A stretch of DNA of 64,000 bases from Rhizobium sp. Root483D2 (GCF_001426685.1 NZ_LMFB01000041.1:252114-316113), one strand, 5' to 3'; counted from the first letter of the stretch, positions 1 to 7,817 are shown. A program made the numbers and translations. Notes: generated by a model from the sequence alone, not told the origin.

Positions 1-325
1 CCGTTTCGCCGTCCGGGGCCAATGCCTCTTCGCTTTCCCCGGTTTCGGGCTCGTCCGGGCCGAATTCCATATAGCGGCGGACCACTTCGCCACGCGTGCC
101 CTGGGGCAGGCGGCTGTGGGAACTCATCAGCATCAGGGAGAGCAATGTCGGGCTGCGAAGGGCGGCGATGGCGGCGTGGGTATTGGCCGCATCCTCCTTC
201 GGCCGGGCCGAAAGCAGGGTGATCGCCTCGTCGGTCGGGCCATCGCCGCTCACGCGTGCGGACGGCTTGAGGGCTTGCGCCGCATAGGCCGCCGTGTTGG
301 CTGACATGGTGACGACCAGGGTCAT
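1..325 (-). CDS. Hypothetical protein, partial (C-terminus off window)
   Basis: An open frame on the minus strand starts at 325 (MTLVVTMSANTA) or at the in-frame ATG at 307 and runs off the left edge without a stop, giving about 108 codons. An AAGGG-type ribosome site precedes the 325 start at a workable distance. The visible part is Ala/Ser rich, then acidic (EFGPDEPETGESEE). I recognise no family and see no signal peptide or membrane segment. Function unknown; the call rests on frame openness and codon use only. Confidence 0.5.
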   Translation of the reverse strand, partial: MTLVVTMSANTAAYAAQALKPSARVSGDGPTDEAITLLSARPKEDAANTHAAIAALRSPTLLSLMLMSSHSRLPQGTRGEVVRRYMEFGPDEPETGESEEALAPDGET

Positions 326-393
326 GAACGATCTGCCCTTGGCGGGCGCTCCCTCGAATAGACAATCGATCGTCGGTTTTAACCCGGCCTGCG

Positions 394-409
394 TTTCACC
401 GCGGTGAAA
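394..409. promoter_or_regulatory. 16-bp perfect palindrome, candidate operator
   Basis: TTTCACCGCGGTGAAA is a perfect 16-bp dyad lying 69 bp upstream of the start of the partial minus-strand gene at the left edge. Its length and symmetry fit a dimeric repressor site, but I cannot name the regulator. It lies in the 173-bp gap between that gene and the next one. Confidence 0.35.
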
Positions 410-498
410 TCGCGCGGCCGCATTTAAGGCAAATCCTATGGATTAGCTGAGGGAAAAAGGGGGCGCAGACCGCCGGGGAAAGCGCGCGCCCCAAAGGT

Positions 499-768
499 TC
501 AGGCGGAACGCCGCAAAGATGTAGTGCGCACCGCTACGGCGGTTATGCCGTCGAGTTCGACGCATTTGCCGGCCGGTGCCCGGCAGACCGCGCAGGCGTC
601 GTGATTGCTTTCCTCATCGGCAAAATGCAGGGCTGCGGCTTCGCTGGCAAACAGCCCGCCGACACGGCCCAGCCGGTCGTGCACGACCCACCAGCCGTGA
701 TGATCGCAGCCGACGGTGAAACGTGGCGTTGCAGACTGTGTGTTGGTGAGGGGATATCGACTGCCCAT
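499..768 (-). CDS. Small hypothetical protein, DUF2188-like
   Basis: This 89-residue protein starts at the ATG at 768, chosen because AAGGA lies just upstream and the longer reading of the same frame has no ribosome site. The sequence GWWVVHDRLGRVGGLFASEAAALHFA resembles small DUF2188-type proteins, in which a short beta-sheet core carries a W-x-V strand. Two Cys pairs (CAVCRAPAGKC) could bind a metal. No signal peptide or membrane segment is visible. The assignment to DUF2188 is a family impression only, and the role is unknown. Confidence 0.55.
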   Translation of the reverse strand: MGSRYPLTNTQSATPRFTVGCDHHGWWVVHDRLGRVGGLFASEAAALHFADEESNHDACAVCRAPAGKCVELDGITAVAVRTTSLRRSA

Positions 769-817
769 GATCCTTGGTGACCTTCGTGTTGTTGATCGGG
801 TGTTGGGTTCCTGCGCC

Positions 818-961
818 TCAGCGCAGAAACCAGCTGGCCAGAAGCTGAATGATGCCGGCACAGGCAAAGACGGCGGCCAGACGGAAGATGGCGCCTGACA
901 GCGTACTGCGATCTGGCAGTGCCTGCCTGTCTGATGAACTTCGAACGCCCAGCGGCTGCAT
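818..961 (-). CDS. 47-residue single-pass membrane protein
   Basis: The ATG at 961 has a good AGGAAG ribosome site 8 nt upstream. The 47-residue product has a polar N-terminus and one hydrophobic helix near residues 24-45 (IFRLAAVFACAGIIQLLAS) that ends in WFLR. The layout, a short cytoplasmic tail then one C-terminal helix, is like the 61-residue protein at 2474-2659, but the two share no obvious sequence. A longer in-frame start near 1023 exists but lacks a better ribosome site. Function unknown. Confidence 0.5.
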   Translation of the reverse strand: MQPLGVRSSSDRQALPDRSTLSGAIFRLAAVFACAGIIQLLASWFLR

Positions 962-1064
962 GACTTGTTCTTCCTGTTGGTCGTTAAGCTCTTGATTGCC
1001 ATGATAAAATATGTGCCTTGCCATGGCCGTTCCATGCGTGGCCGGCAGGTTTGCTCTTAAAATC

Positions 1065-1985
1065 TCATAGGAATTGCCTTTGTGCGGGCGTGGGTGTGCA
1101 CAGGACAGGCGCGAGCGCCATGCGGATCGCTGCGGTGGTTTCCGCAACCACCGGCGTCACCGGCAACCGGACATCGTCGCTGATGCCTCTGAGCAGGCTG
1201 AGACCGTATTTGATGGCCGGTGGCCCGGGTTCACGTTCCAGCGCCTGAAACAGCGGGCCGAGGCGCTCCTGCAGGCTCTGTGCCGATCGCTGGTTTCCGG
1301 TGGCGAGCGCCTGATGCAGCGCAACGGTCAATCGTGGCACCAGATTGGCGGCAGACGAAATCACCCCACGGCCACCCATGAGCGTGAAGGGCATGGCGGT
1401 CAGATCATGGCCGGAATAAAGCGCGAAACGCTGCCGCAGGGCGGCGGGCATGGCCACAAGCCTTGCAATATCTCCCGTTTCATCGGCGATACCGATCACC
1501 TGATCGAGGTCTGCAAGGCGCTCCAGGGTTCGCGAGGATAGATCGATGGCCGTGCGCTGCGGCGCCACGCCGATCATCAGCGGCAGATCGACCCGATCGG
1601 CGATCGCCTGATAATGGCGAAACAGGCCTTCCTGAGACGGCTTGCTGTAATAGGGCGTCACCACATAGGCCGCCGCCGCTCCCATATTCTTCGCCTCTGC
1701 CGTACGCGCGACCGTCGTTTCCGTGCAGTTGGTGCCCGTGCCGGCAAAAACCGGGACGCGGTTGCCGGCAACGGCAACGGCAAGCCTGATCAGCCGCGTC
1801 CGCTCGTCATCGTTTAGAGCCCAGGGTTCACCGGTGGGTCCGGCGACGAGAAGGCCGGAGATGCCGCTGTTGATCTGCCATTCGGCGAGGTCGGCGAAGG
1901 CGGCTTCATCGAGCTGGTCGCCCTGAAAGGGTGTGATGAGATCACAGATTGCGCCTTGCGGCATGGGCCGGACGTTTCCACTCAT
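1065..1985 (-). CDS. DapA-family (DHDPS/NAL) protein lacking the catalytic lysine
   Basis: This 306-residue protein has the length and fold signature of the dihydrodipicolinate synthase / N-acetylneuraminate lyase family: GPTGE at 49-53, VVTPYYSKPS near 108, GGRGVIS at 204-210 and a C-terminal helix bundle. The family works through a Schiff base on a lysine in the motif IGIKEATG. Here the motif reads IGIADETG, so the lysine is Ala167, and the proton-relay Tyr of the YNxPxRT motif is Gly139. It is therefore probably not a canonical aldolase; it may be a pseudoenzyme or a binding protein. The ATG at 1985 overlaps the upstream stop in an ATGA, so it is translationally coupled to the 162-residue gene. 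Confidence 0.8.
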   Translation of the reverse strand: MSGNVRPMPQGAICDLITPFQGDQLDEAAFADLAEWQINSGISGLLVAGPTGEPWALNDDERTRLIRLAVAVAGNRVPVFAGTGTNCTETTVARTAEAKNMGAAAAYVVTPYYSKPSQEGLFRHYQAIADRVDLPLMIGVAPQRTAIDLSSRTLERLADLDQVIGIADETGDIARLVAMPAALRQRFALYSGHDLTAMPFTLMGGRGVISSAANLVPRLTVALHQALATGNQRSAQSLQERLGPLFQALEREPGPPAIKYGLSLLRGISDDVRLPVTPVVAETTAAIRMALAPVLCTPTPAQRQFL

Positions 1986-2470
1986 TTTTGACGTTCCTGT
2001 TGCACAGCGGCTTTGCTCCGCTTTTGGCGCACAGACCGTGAGGATGTGCGGATGGCGCTGCCCAAAAGCGCGATCAGGACAGCGGCCGGTGGATCGCGAT
2101 GATCGGCTTGCGTGAGCCTGCATCGGCGTGCGCGGTCAAGGCCACCGCAGACGGACACGGTGGCCGTCCAGCAATCGCCATGCGGCTCGAGATCGCTGAG
2201 GTCGCGGGCGGGAGTACAGGCATGTGCCAGAAGGCGAAGGGCGGCGGTAAAGGCTTCCTTCTCCATCAGACCGCGCAACTCCGGCGATTGCTTGATATCC
2301 TCGGGCAGGCCAGCCGTTTCAGGCAGAATGCGCACGGCTTCCCAGACATGGTGTTCGCGCAGAACCCGCGCTGCGCCAACGCGGTCCATCAGGCTCGCGA
2401 GTGCTGCCTGCGCGGCCATTCCTTCGAAAGGACCTGTGGTTGCGGCAGGCTGTGCCGATATCGTGGCCAT
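1982..2470 (-). CDS. Hypothetical protein coupled to DapA-like gene
   Basis: This 162-residue protein is not recognised. Residues 1-110 are Ala/Leu rich and look helical; the last 50 residues are unusually Arg rich. Its start follows the upstream 61-residue gene by 3 nt (TGAGACATG), and its stop overlaps the DapA-like start in ATGA, so the three genes form a tight operon. The coupling is the main evidence that it is translated. No membrane segment, signal peptide or metal motif is clear. Confidence 0.5.
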   Translation of the reverse strand: MATISAQPAATTGPFEGMAAQAALASLMDRVGAARVLREHHVWEAVRILPETAGLPEDIKQSPELRGLMEKEAFTAALRLLAHACTPARDLSDLEPHGDCWTATVSVCGGLDRARRCRLTQADHRDPPAAVLIALLGSAIRTSSRSVRQKRSKAAVQQERQK

Positions 2471-2473
2471 GTC

Positions 2474-2659
2474 TCAGGCAATGACCAGAAGGACGGCAAT
2501 ACCGGCAAGCGAGAGAAAAATCGCTGCCGCGTTCAAGACGGCCGTCAGACGGGCGCGGCGCTGCCTGAGAGAGGGTGTTGAAGCGTCAGGCCGCGAGCGG
2601 CTGGACCGCCCGATTTTAAGCGCTGAAAGATGGGTGGAGTGAAGGTTTGGCGTAAGCAT
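2474..2659 (-). CDS. 61-residue single-pass membrane protein
   Basis: The product has a basic, Ser/Arg-rich N-terminal half and one C-terminal transmembrane helix (LNAAAIFLSLAGIAVLLVIA) that ends the protein. The ATG at 2659 is used; only a weak AGGT-type ribosome site precedes it. It heads the three-gene operon with the 162-residue protein and the DapA-like protein. A tail-anchored small protein is likely. Function unknown. Confidence 0.45.
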   Translation of the reverse strand: MLTPNLHSTHLSALKIGRSSRSRPDASTPSLRQRRARLTAVLNAAAIFLSLAGIAVLLVIA

Positions 2660-3000
2660 CGTGGCAGAGACCTGTTTCGGATGCCTGAAGACTAGGGGCT
2701 TGCCGCATTGGAAATCCATTCCAGGACAGGGGCGAACAGATAAAGGTTTCATAGGAGAACGGAGGAAGGGCGGATCGCGCAAGCTGCGTCTTTCCCGCAA
2801 CGGCGGATCACTATGTGGTGACCAGACGGGAAACTTGGTGCGGGAAGCGGCATGTCCCGTTGGAAAGGCAGAGGATTGGTTGCATAAGGAATTTGATCCG
2901 ATTCCTCAGCGATGAAGACGCGTGGCGCACTGCTTGTCTGGTGCCTTTGCGGTCTGCGTCATCCAGATGGGCCGGACGATATTGCTGAAATAGCGAATTG
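2660..3000. other. Divergent intergenic region, no gene seen
   Basis: This 341-bp gap separates the minus-strand operon from the plus-strand L,D-transpeptidase and must hold both promoters. Short open frames cross it on both strands, but none has a convincing ribosome site or protein-like composition. I see no strong palindrome or RNA structure. Confidence 0.4.
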
Positions 3001-3705
3001 ATGGGGCTCATGACGACCGATCACAGTTTTTCCCGCCGCGGTTTTCTCGGCGTTCTTGCGGCAGGCACGCTTGCCGGCTGTTCCACAACGATGCCGGGCG
3101 GCTCTGCGCCAATGCCTGCGCGGATCACCCGCCCGATCGGGCCACCGTCCGATGCCGAACTTCAGGTCATGTACGGTCCGGTCGAAGACGGCGGCTATCT
3201 GATCCCGGCCATTCCCTATCAGCAGATCGATCCGCAATTCTACCGCCAGCGCGTGGCCGACCGCACAGGCGAAGCGCCCGGCACCGTCGTCGTCGATACA
3301 CCGTCGCGGCTGCTGTATGTGATCGAGCCCGGTGGCACCGCGATGCGCTACGGCGTTGGTATCGGCCGGGACGGCTTTGCCTGGCAGGGTGACGGTATCA
3401 TCCACTGGCGCCAGGCCTGGCCGCGCTGGAAGCCGCCGAACGAAATGGTGGCGCGCCAGCCGAGCCTTGCCAAATATTCGATCGCCAATGGCGGCATGGA
3501 GCCGGGGCTAAAAAATCCGCTCGGTGCCCGGGCGCTTTATATCTTCCAGAATGGCGAAGATACGCTCTACCGGCTGCACGGCAATCCGGAATGGAAATCG
3601 ATCGGCAAGGCGGTATCGTCGGGCTGCGTGCGGCTAATGAACCAGGACGTGATCGACCTCTACCAGCGCGTTCCTTCAAAAGCCAAGATCGTCGTCTACC
3701 AGTAA
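3001..3705 (+). CDS. L,D-transpeptidase (YkuD family) lipoprotein
   Basis: This 234-residue protein belongs to the L,D-transpeptidases, which cross-link peptidoglycan stems (3-3 links) or attach proteins to murein in the periplasm. The catalytic signature is His193 followed 16 residues later by the SSGCVR motif with Cys209. The N-terminus has a twin-arginine-like SRRGFLG, a hydrophobic stretch and the lipobox LAGC (Cys near 27), so it is probably an exported lipoprotein. The ATG at 3001 is used; an in-frame ATG at 3010 is equally possible. The next gene is of a related family, which suggests envelope functions grouped here. Confidence 0.85.
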   Translation: MGLMTTDHSFSRRGFLGVLAAGTLAGCSTTMPGGSAPMPARITRPIGPPSDAELQVMYGPVEDGGYLIPAIPYQQIDPQFYRQRVADRTGEAPGTVVVDTPSRLLYVIEPGGTAMRYGVGIGRDGFAWQGDGIIHWRQAWPRWKPPNEMVARQPSLAKYSIANGGMEPGLKNPLGARALYIFQNGEDTLYRLHGNPEWKSIGKAVSSGCVRLMNQDVIDLYQRVPSKAKIVVYQ

Positions 3706-3713
3706 GCCCATGA

Positions 3714-3739
3714 GAGGCGGGTGCAACCGCACCTGCCTC
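3714..3739 (+). terminator. Hairpin after L,D-transpeptidase gene
   Basis: GAGGCGGGTGC and GCACCTGCCTC form an 11-bp stem with one mismatch around an AACC loop, 9 bp after the stop. No T-run follows on the plus strand, so it is at best a weak or factor-assisted terminator or an mRNA-stabilising stem. Confidence 0.4.
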
Positions 3740-3871
3740 CTGAAAACGGGAGCGCCGATATTAACCGGACGCTAACCGCAATATCGGATTCTGCGATAAT
3801 TAAATCAGTGATCGTCCTGATTTGACACGTCCGACAAAACTTTGGCACGATTTGCAGCGATAGACGCTTTC

Positions 3872-4924
3872 ATGAATTCTCGGCTTGCCCTTCATCGCGC
3901 CTCCAGGTGCATCCGCTCGGCCCGCACATTCGTGTCGCGGACATTGGCAGCGCTTGCGCTTGGCGTTGCGCTGTCAGGCTGCATGGCGCTCGACGATCTC
4001 TCCGAGGCGCCGCCGAAACTGTCGGGCAAGATGATCGCCGAGATGTCGAAGAAGGGCATGAAACCGGAAAGCCCGGTCCTGGTGCGCATCTTCAAGCAGG
4101 AAAGCGAGCTGGAAGTCTGGAAGGTGAACAAGTCTGGCGCTTACGCGCTGCTGAAGACCTATCCGATCTGCCGCTGGTCGGGCGAACTCGGGCCGAAGAC
4201 CAAAATGGGCGACCGGCATGCGCCGGAAGGCTTTTATCATGTCTCGTCCGGTATGCTGAACCCCAACTCGCAATTCTACGTCTCCTTCAACCTCGGCTAC
4301 CCCAACCGGCTGGAATCGGCGCTTGGCTATACCGGCGAGGCGCTGATGGTGCACGGCGCCTGCTCGTCGTCGGGCTGCTATGCGATGACCGACCAGGGTG
4401 TGGGCGAAATCTATGCGATCGTGCAGAAGGCGCTGTCGGGCGGCCAGGAGAAATTCCAGGTTCAGGCCTATCCGTTCCGCATGACGGCGCAGAACATGAC
4501 CAGCCATCGCGGCGATCCGAACATGCCGTTCTGGCGCACGATGAAGGAAGGTTACGACGCCTTCGAGGTGACGCGCCGGCAGCCGAAGGTTTCGATCTGC
4601 GAGCGACGTTACGTCTTCAACAAGGAATTCGAAGGCGGCGAACCCGCAGATCCGCTCGCGGCATGCCCACCCGCCGTCAACCAGCTCGAGCCGCAGGCCA
4701 TGGCGAAAATCCAGGCGGAAGAGCGCAAGCTCGACACGGCGGTGACCAGCTCCATCCCGGCAAGCTCGACGCTCAGCGCCTATTCCGATGGCGGCATGCA
4801 TCCGAGTTTTCGCGCGCTCCTGAAGGCGCAGGGTCCGAAAAAACTGGCCGCCACCATTTCGGGCACCAAATACCCGATCAGCCGCCCGGAAGCCGCGCTT
4901 GCGGACCCTTTTGACGGGCGATAA
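3872..4924 (+). CDS. YafK-type murein L,D-transpeptidase-family lipoprotein
   Basis: The 350-residue product has a basic N-terminus, a hydrophobic segment and the lipobox LSGC at 34-37, so it is probably a lipoprotein. The catalytic block reads ALMVHGACSSSGCYAM, with the conserved His and the SxGC cysteine of the YkuD/YafK fold. YafK/DpaA-type enzymes act on murein cross-links or on lipoprotein attachment; which reaction applies here cannot be read from sequence. The C-terminal 100 residues are low in motifs. The ATG at 3872 is preferred to a TTG at 3842, because it gives a normal-length signal sequence, although its ribosome site is weak. Confidence 0.8.
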   Translation: MNSRLALHRASRCIRSARTFVSRTLAALALGVALSGCMALDDLSEAPPKLSGKMIAEMSKKGMKPESPVLVRIFKQESELEVWKVNKSGAYALLKTYPICRWSGELGPKTKMGDRHAPEGFYHVSSGMLNPNSQFYVSFNLGYPNRLESALGYTGEALMVHGACSSSGCYAMTDQGVGEIYAIVQKALSGGQEKFQVQAYPFRMTAQNMTSHRGDPNMPFWRTMKEGYDAFEVTRRQPKVSICERRYVFNKEFEGGEPADPLAACPPAVNQLEPQAMAKIQAEERKLDTAVTSSIPASSTLSAYSDGGMHPSFRALLKAQGPKKLAATISGTKYPISRPEAALADPFDGR

Positions 4925-5095
4925 AATTTCTAAGCGATAAAAAGGCAGGCGCGCGCGTTTCCGCGCTGTTTTGTTTCGGCCTGCCGCCAGCGTCTGCTAT
5001 TCCATTTTCATTGCCATCAGGTCCATTGCAAATGCTTGCTCTCGCACGCAGATGGCCTATCTTCACAGACACGACAACGCTTCGGCGGGAGCCCC

Positions 5096-6001
5096 ATGGC
5101 CAACGACCCCTACAAGACACTCGGCGTGGCGAAGACCGCAACGCAAAAAGAAATTCAGAGCGCCTATCGCAAGCTTGCCAAAAAGCTGCATCCCGATCTC
5201 AACCCCGGTGACAAAAGTGCCGAAGATCGTTTCAAGACGGTCTCCGAGGCCTATTCCATCCTCGGCGACGAGGACAAGCGGGCCCGTTTCGACAAGGGCG
5301 AGATCGACGGCGCGGGAACCGAGCAGGCGCCGCGGAACTATTACCGCGAATATGCCGGCGCCCCCGGCGGCGACGCGCGTTACCAGAACAGCAGCGGATT
5401 CTCTGATTTCACCGATACCGACGATATCTTCTCCAGCTTCTTTTCACGGCGGGGGCCAATGCGCGCCAAGGGCAGGGATCTGCAATTCTCCATGGAGGTG
5501 AATTTCCTCGATGCGGTCAACGGCTCGAAGGAAAAGATCACGCTGCCGGATGGAGCCGTGCTCGATCTGCAGGTGCCGCCGGGCACGCAGGAAGGCCAGA
5601 CGCTGCGGCTGCGCGGCAAGGGTGACCCCGGATCAGGCGGCGGCCCGGCCGGCGATGCGCTGATCGAGATCCACGTCCGCCCGCATCCCATCTTCACCCG
5701 CGACGGCGACGATATCCGCATCGACATGCCGATTTCGCTGCGCGAAGCGATCCTCGGCGGCAAGGTCAACGTTCCCACCATATCCGGCAGCGTCATGCTG
5801 ACCCTGCCGCCCCATTCCAACACCGGCAAGACGCTGCGGCTCAAAGGCAAGGGCGCCGCCAAGCGCGGTGGCGGCAATGGCGATCAATATATCACGCTGA
5901 AGATCATGCTGCCGGAGACCGCCGATCCGGACCTGACCGCGTTCGCCACCACCTGGACGGCAGGGCAGGCCCACAATCCTCGCAAAGCCTGGGGAGATTG
6001 A
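5096..6001 (+). CDS. J-domain co-chaperone, CbpA type
   Basis: This 301-residue protein starts with a J domain (residues 4-70) containing the HPD tripeptide at 32-34 that stimulates DnaK ATPase. A Gly-rich linker and two beta-rich substrate-binding domains follow. The Cys-rich zinc finger of DnaJ is absent, which matches the CbpA/class B layout. The ATG at 5096 follows a GGCGGGAG ribosome site. The next gene, 3 nt on, is a CbpM-like modulator, so this is the usual CbpA-CbpM pair. It probably acts with DnaK in the cytoplasm and may bind curved DNA, as CbpA does. Confidence 0.85.
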   Translation: MANDPYKTLGVAKTATQKEIQSAYRKLAKKLHPDLNPGDKSAEDRFKTVSEAYSILGDEDKRARFDKGEIDGAGTEQAPRNYYREYAGAPGGDARYQNSSGFSDFTDTDDIFSSFFSRRGPMRAKGRDLQFSMEVNFLDAVNGSKEKITLPDGAVLDLQVPPGTQEGQTLRLRGKGDPGSGGGPAGDALIEIHVRPHPIFTRDGDDIRIDMPISLREAILGGKVNVPTISGSVMLTLPPHSNTGKTLRLKGKGAAKRGGGNGDQYITLKIMLPETADPDLTAFATTWTAGQAHNPRKAWGD

Positions 6002-6004
6002 GAC

Positions 6005-6352
6005 ATGGACCATCTGGAGTTTTGCGAGCGCCTCAGCATCGTTTCCTCCACGCTGACAATATGGATCGACCGGCAATGGATCATTCCGGAATTGACCGGG
6101 CCGGAATTGACCGGGCAGGAATTGACCGGGCAGAACGAGGCATTTCACGACGCCGATCTGGCGCGCGGCCTGTTGATCCTCGATCTCTCGCAGAGCATGG
6201 GCGTCAATCAGGACGGCATCGACGTCATCATGGCACTGGTCGATCAGGTTCACGGCCTGCGCTCCAAACTGCACGCGCTGACCGACGCGGTCCGCGAACA
6301 GGATGGTGATGTTGCCCGCAGTGTGGTGAGGAAGCTTGAGGGCATGCGATAG
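6005..6352 (+). CDS. CbpM-like chaperone modulator with tandem repeat
   Basis: A 115-residue protein directly after the CbpA-like gene. CbpM proteins bind the J domain of CbpA and block its work with DnaK. The order, the size, the DLARGLLILDLSQSMGVNQDG stretch and the C-terminal helix fit that family. Residues 29-43 are a perfect-frame repeat of five residues (ELTGP, ELTGQ, ELTGQ) encoded by three 15-bp units, placed just before the first conserved helix. The insert is unlikely to be part of the family core. ATG at 6005 is 3 nt after the upstream stop. Confidence 0.75.
   Translation: MDHLEFCERLSIVSSTLTIWIDRQWIIPELTGPELTGQELTGQNEAFHDADLARGLLILDLSQSMGVNQDGIDVIMALVDQVHGLRSKLHALTDAVREQDGDVARSVVRKLEGMR
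6089..6133 (+). repeat. Three 15-bp tandem repeats inside cbpM-like gene
   Basis: GAATTGACCGGGC(C/A)G occurs three times head to tail; the second and third copies are identical and the first differs by one base. The unit is a multiple of three, so copy number can change without breaking the frame. Confidence 0.9.
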
Positions 6353-6423
6353 CGGGCGAGGGCGCGCTACCTGCTCGGCACTATGGCGTCACGCCGCATC
6401 CGGCATGACGGGAGGAGTTTTCA

Positions 6424-6822
6424 ATGCGGCATAACTATAGCCTCGATCATTTCGCGCTTCTGGTCGGCGACCTCGAACGCAGCGTCGCCTTTTACACCGA
6501 TATTCTCGGCTTTACCCCAATCGAGCGCTCCGGCAGCGCCAACGTCGCCTGGCTGACCATCGGCGGCCTCGACACGATCCACCTGATCGAGGGCGACTTC
6601 GGCACCACGCATCTGACCAAGGACACGCATTTTGCGCTCCGCATCGATGATCTCGACGCCTTCGTTACGGATATCGCCGCCAAGGGCGTGACGTTTTATG
6701 ACTGGCCGGGAAATGTTGGGAAGATCGGCATGCGGCGCGACGGGTTCCGGCAGGCGTATCTGCAGGACCCGGATGGGTATTGGATCGAGATCAACGATCA
6801 CACGCAGGCGGTTGCGGAGTAA
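6424..6822 (+). CDS. VOC (glyoxalase/bleomycin-resistance fold) protein
   Basis: The 132-residue protein is a single VOC domain: HFALLVGDLERSVAFYTDILG at the start and a C-terminal YLQDPDGYWIEI block with the metal-ligand Glu. The metal-ligand His of the first repeat (LDHFAL) and the His of the THFALRI strand are present, so a metal-dependent lyase or dioxygenase is possible. The substrate cannot be read from sequence. A strong GGAGG ribosome site precedes the ATG. The stop codon is almost directly followed by the first palindromic element, which may end transcription. Confidence 0.8.
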   Translation: MRHNYSLDHFALLVGDLERSVAFYTDILGFTPIERSGSANVAWLTIGGLDTIHLIEGDFGTTHLTKDTHFALRIDDLDAFVTDIAAKGVTFYDWPGNVGKIGMRRDGFRQAYLQDPDGYWIEINDHTQAVAE

Positions 6823-6824
6823 TT

Positions 6825-6995
6825 TTCTCCCCCTTGGCGGGGGAGAACGCAATTTCAGCATCTTGGCTTCAGCTAAGTGCTAGATTTTTCAGGTGAGGGG
6901 TGTTTGTGCGCCCATGCCTACCCCGCTCTTGCAATTTCTAACACTTAGCTAAAGCTAAGATGTTGAAATTGCTTTCTCCCCCGCCAAGGGGGAGA
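6825..6995. repeat. Palindromic intergenic element, copy 1
   Basis: This 171-bp unit is built as a large inverted repeat. Each arm holds a short GC palindrome (TCTCCCCCTTGGCGGGGGAGA type) and a CTTAGCT-AAGCTAAG hairpin, with AATTTC(T)A(A/G)CA spacers and a centre carrying GGTGAGGGG and CATGCCTA. Three further copies lie within 1.3 kb. It resembles the mosaic palindromic elements known from rhizobia (RIME type); the exact family cannot be confirmed here. It begins 3 nt after the VOC stop codon. Confidence 0.85.
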
Positions 6996-7039
6996 TGCAC
7001 CTCTAAACGCCGCCGGAAAAAAACATTGGTGAGGACGTA

Positions 7040-7214
7040 CCTCTCCCCTTGCGGGAGAGGACACAAAATCAACATCTTAGCCGCAGGCTAAGTGTTAGAT
7101 TTTGTTGGTGAGGGGCTCTGTTTGTGCCCCCATGCCTAACCCCTCACCTGAAAAATCTAGCACTTAGCTGAAGCTAAGATGCTGATTTTTCTTCCTCTCC
7201 CGCAAGGGGAGAGG
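7040..7214. repeat. Palindromic intergenic element, copy 2
   Basis: Same design as copy 1. It starts with CCTCTCCCCTTGCGGGAGAGG and ends with the inverted form, CCTCTCCCGCAAGGGGAGAGG. The left arm is almost identical to that of copy 3 on the other side of the DUF559 gene, differing mainly in the hairpin loop. Confidence 0.85.
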
Positions 7215-7253
7215 TAGCTTTGCTGCACCTCCACACGCCTCCGGAAAACCTGC

Positions 7254-7610
7254 ATGCACCGCAAGGTCCCCGATCCGCATCGTCATTTCGCCAGAACCAT
7301 GCGCGCGGATGCGACTGTGGCGGAAAACCTTTTGTGGCAAGCGGTCCGCAACCGCCAGCTGGAAGGTTTCAAATTCAAACGGCAGGTGCCGCTTGACGGC
7401 TATATCCTCGATTTCGTTTGCTTCGAAGCGCGGCTGATTGTCGAGGTCGACGGATCTCAGCATGCGGAAAACTCGCGCGACCTTGTGCGGGATGCTTTCT
7501 TTCGCGGCCAGGGATTTCGGATCCTGCGCTTCTGGAACGACGAGGTCGTACAAAACCTCGACGCCGTTTGCCTGGCAATCCTGGCCGAATTGAAAAACAC
7601 CGGCGAATGA
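7254..7610 (+). CDS. DUF559 endonuclease-like protein
   Basis: This 118-residue protein is a full DUF559 domain, related to the Vsr / restriction-endonuclease-like fold. The conserved blocks are visible: an N-terminal MRADATVAENLLWQAVR helix, FKFKRQVPLDGYILDFVC with the catalytic-type Asp, LIVEVDGSQH with the Glu-x-Asp-Gly core, and FRILRFWNDEV. Such proteins are predicted nucleases of unknown biological role. The gene sits between two palindromic elements whose left arms are near-identical direct copies, 39 bp before and 8 bp after. The ATG at 7254 is used, although an internal ATG (MRADA) at 7299 is possible. Confidence 0.8.
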   Translation: MHRKVPDPHRHFARTMRADATVAENLLWQAVRNRQLEGFKFKRQVPLDGYILDFVCFEARLIVEVDGSQHAENSRDLVRDAFFRGQGFRILRFWNDEVVQNLDAVCLAILAELKNTGE

Positions 7611-7618
7611 GAGAGTTA

Positions 7619-7790
7619 CCTCTCCCCTTGCGGGAGAGGACACAAAATCAACATCTTAGCTTCAGCTAAGTGTTAGATTTTGTTGGTGAGGGGGTCTGTT
7701 TCTTGCATCCATGCCTACTCTCATTCAATTTCTAACACTTAGCTGAAGCTAAGATGTTGAAATTGCTTTCTCCCCCGCCAAGGGGGAGAA
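7619..7790. repeat. Palindromic intergenic element, copy 3
   Basis: The left arm copies element 2 (CCTCTCCCCTTGCGGGAGAGG...) while the right arm copies element 1 (CTCCCCCGCCAAGGGGGAG), so it is a mosaic. It begins 8 bp after the DUF559 stop codon. Confidence 0.85.
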
Positions 7791-7817
7791 AAGTCTATCG
7801 ACATATCGGACCTCGCG

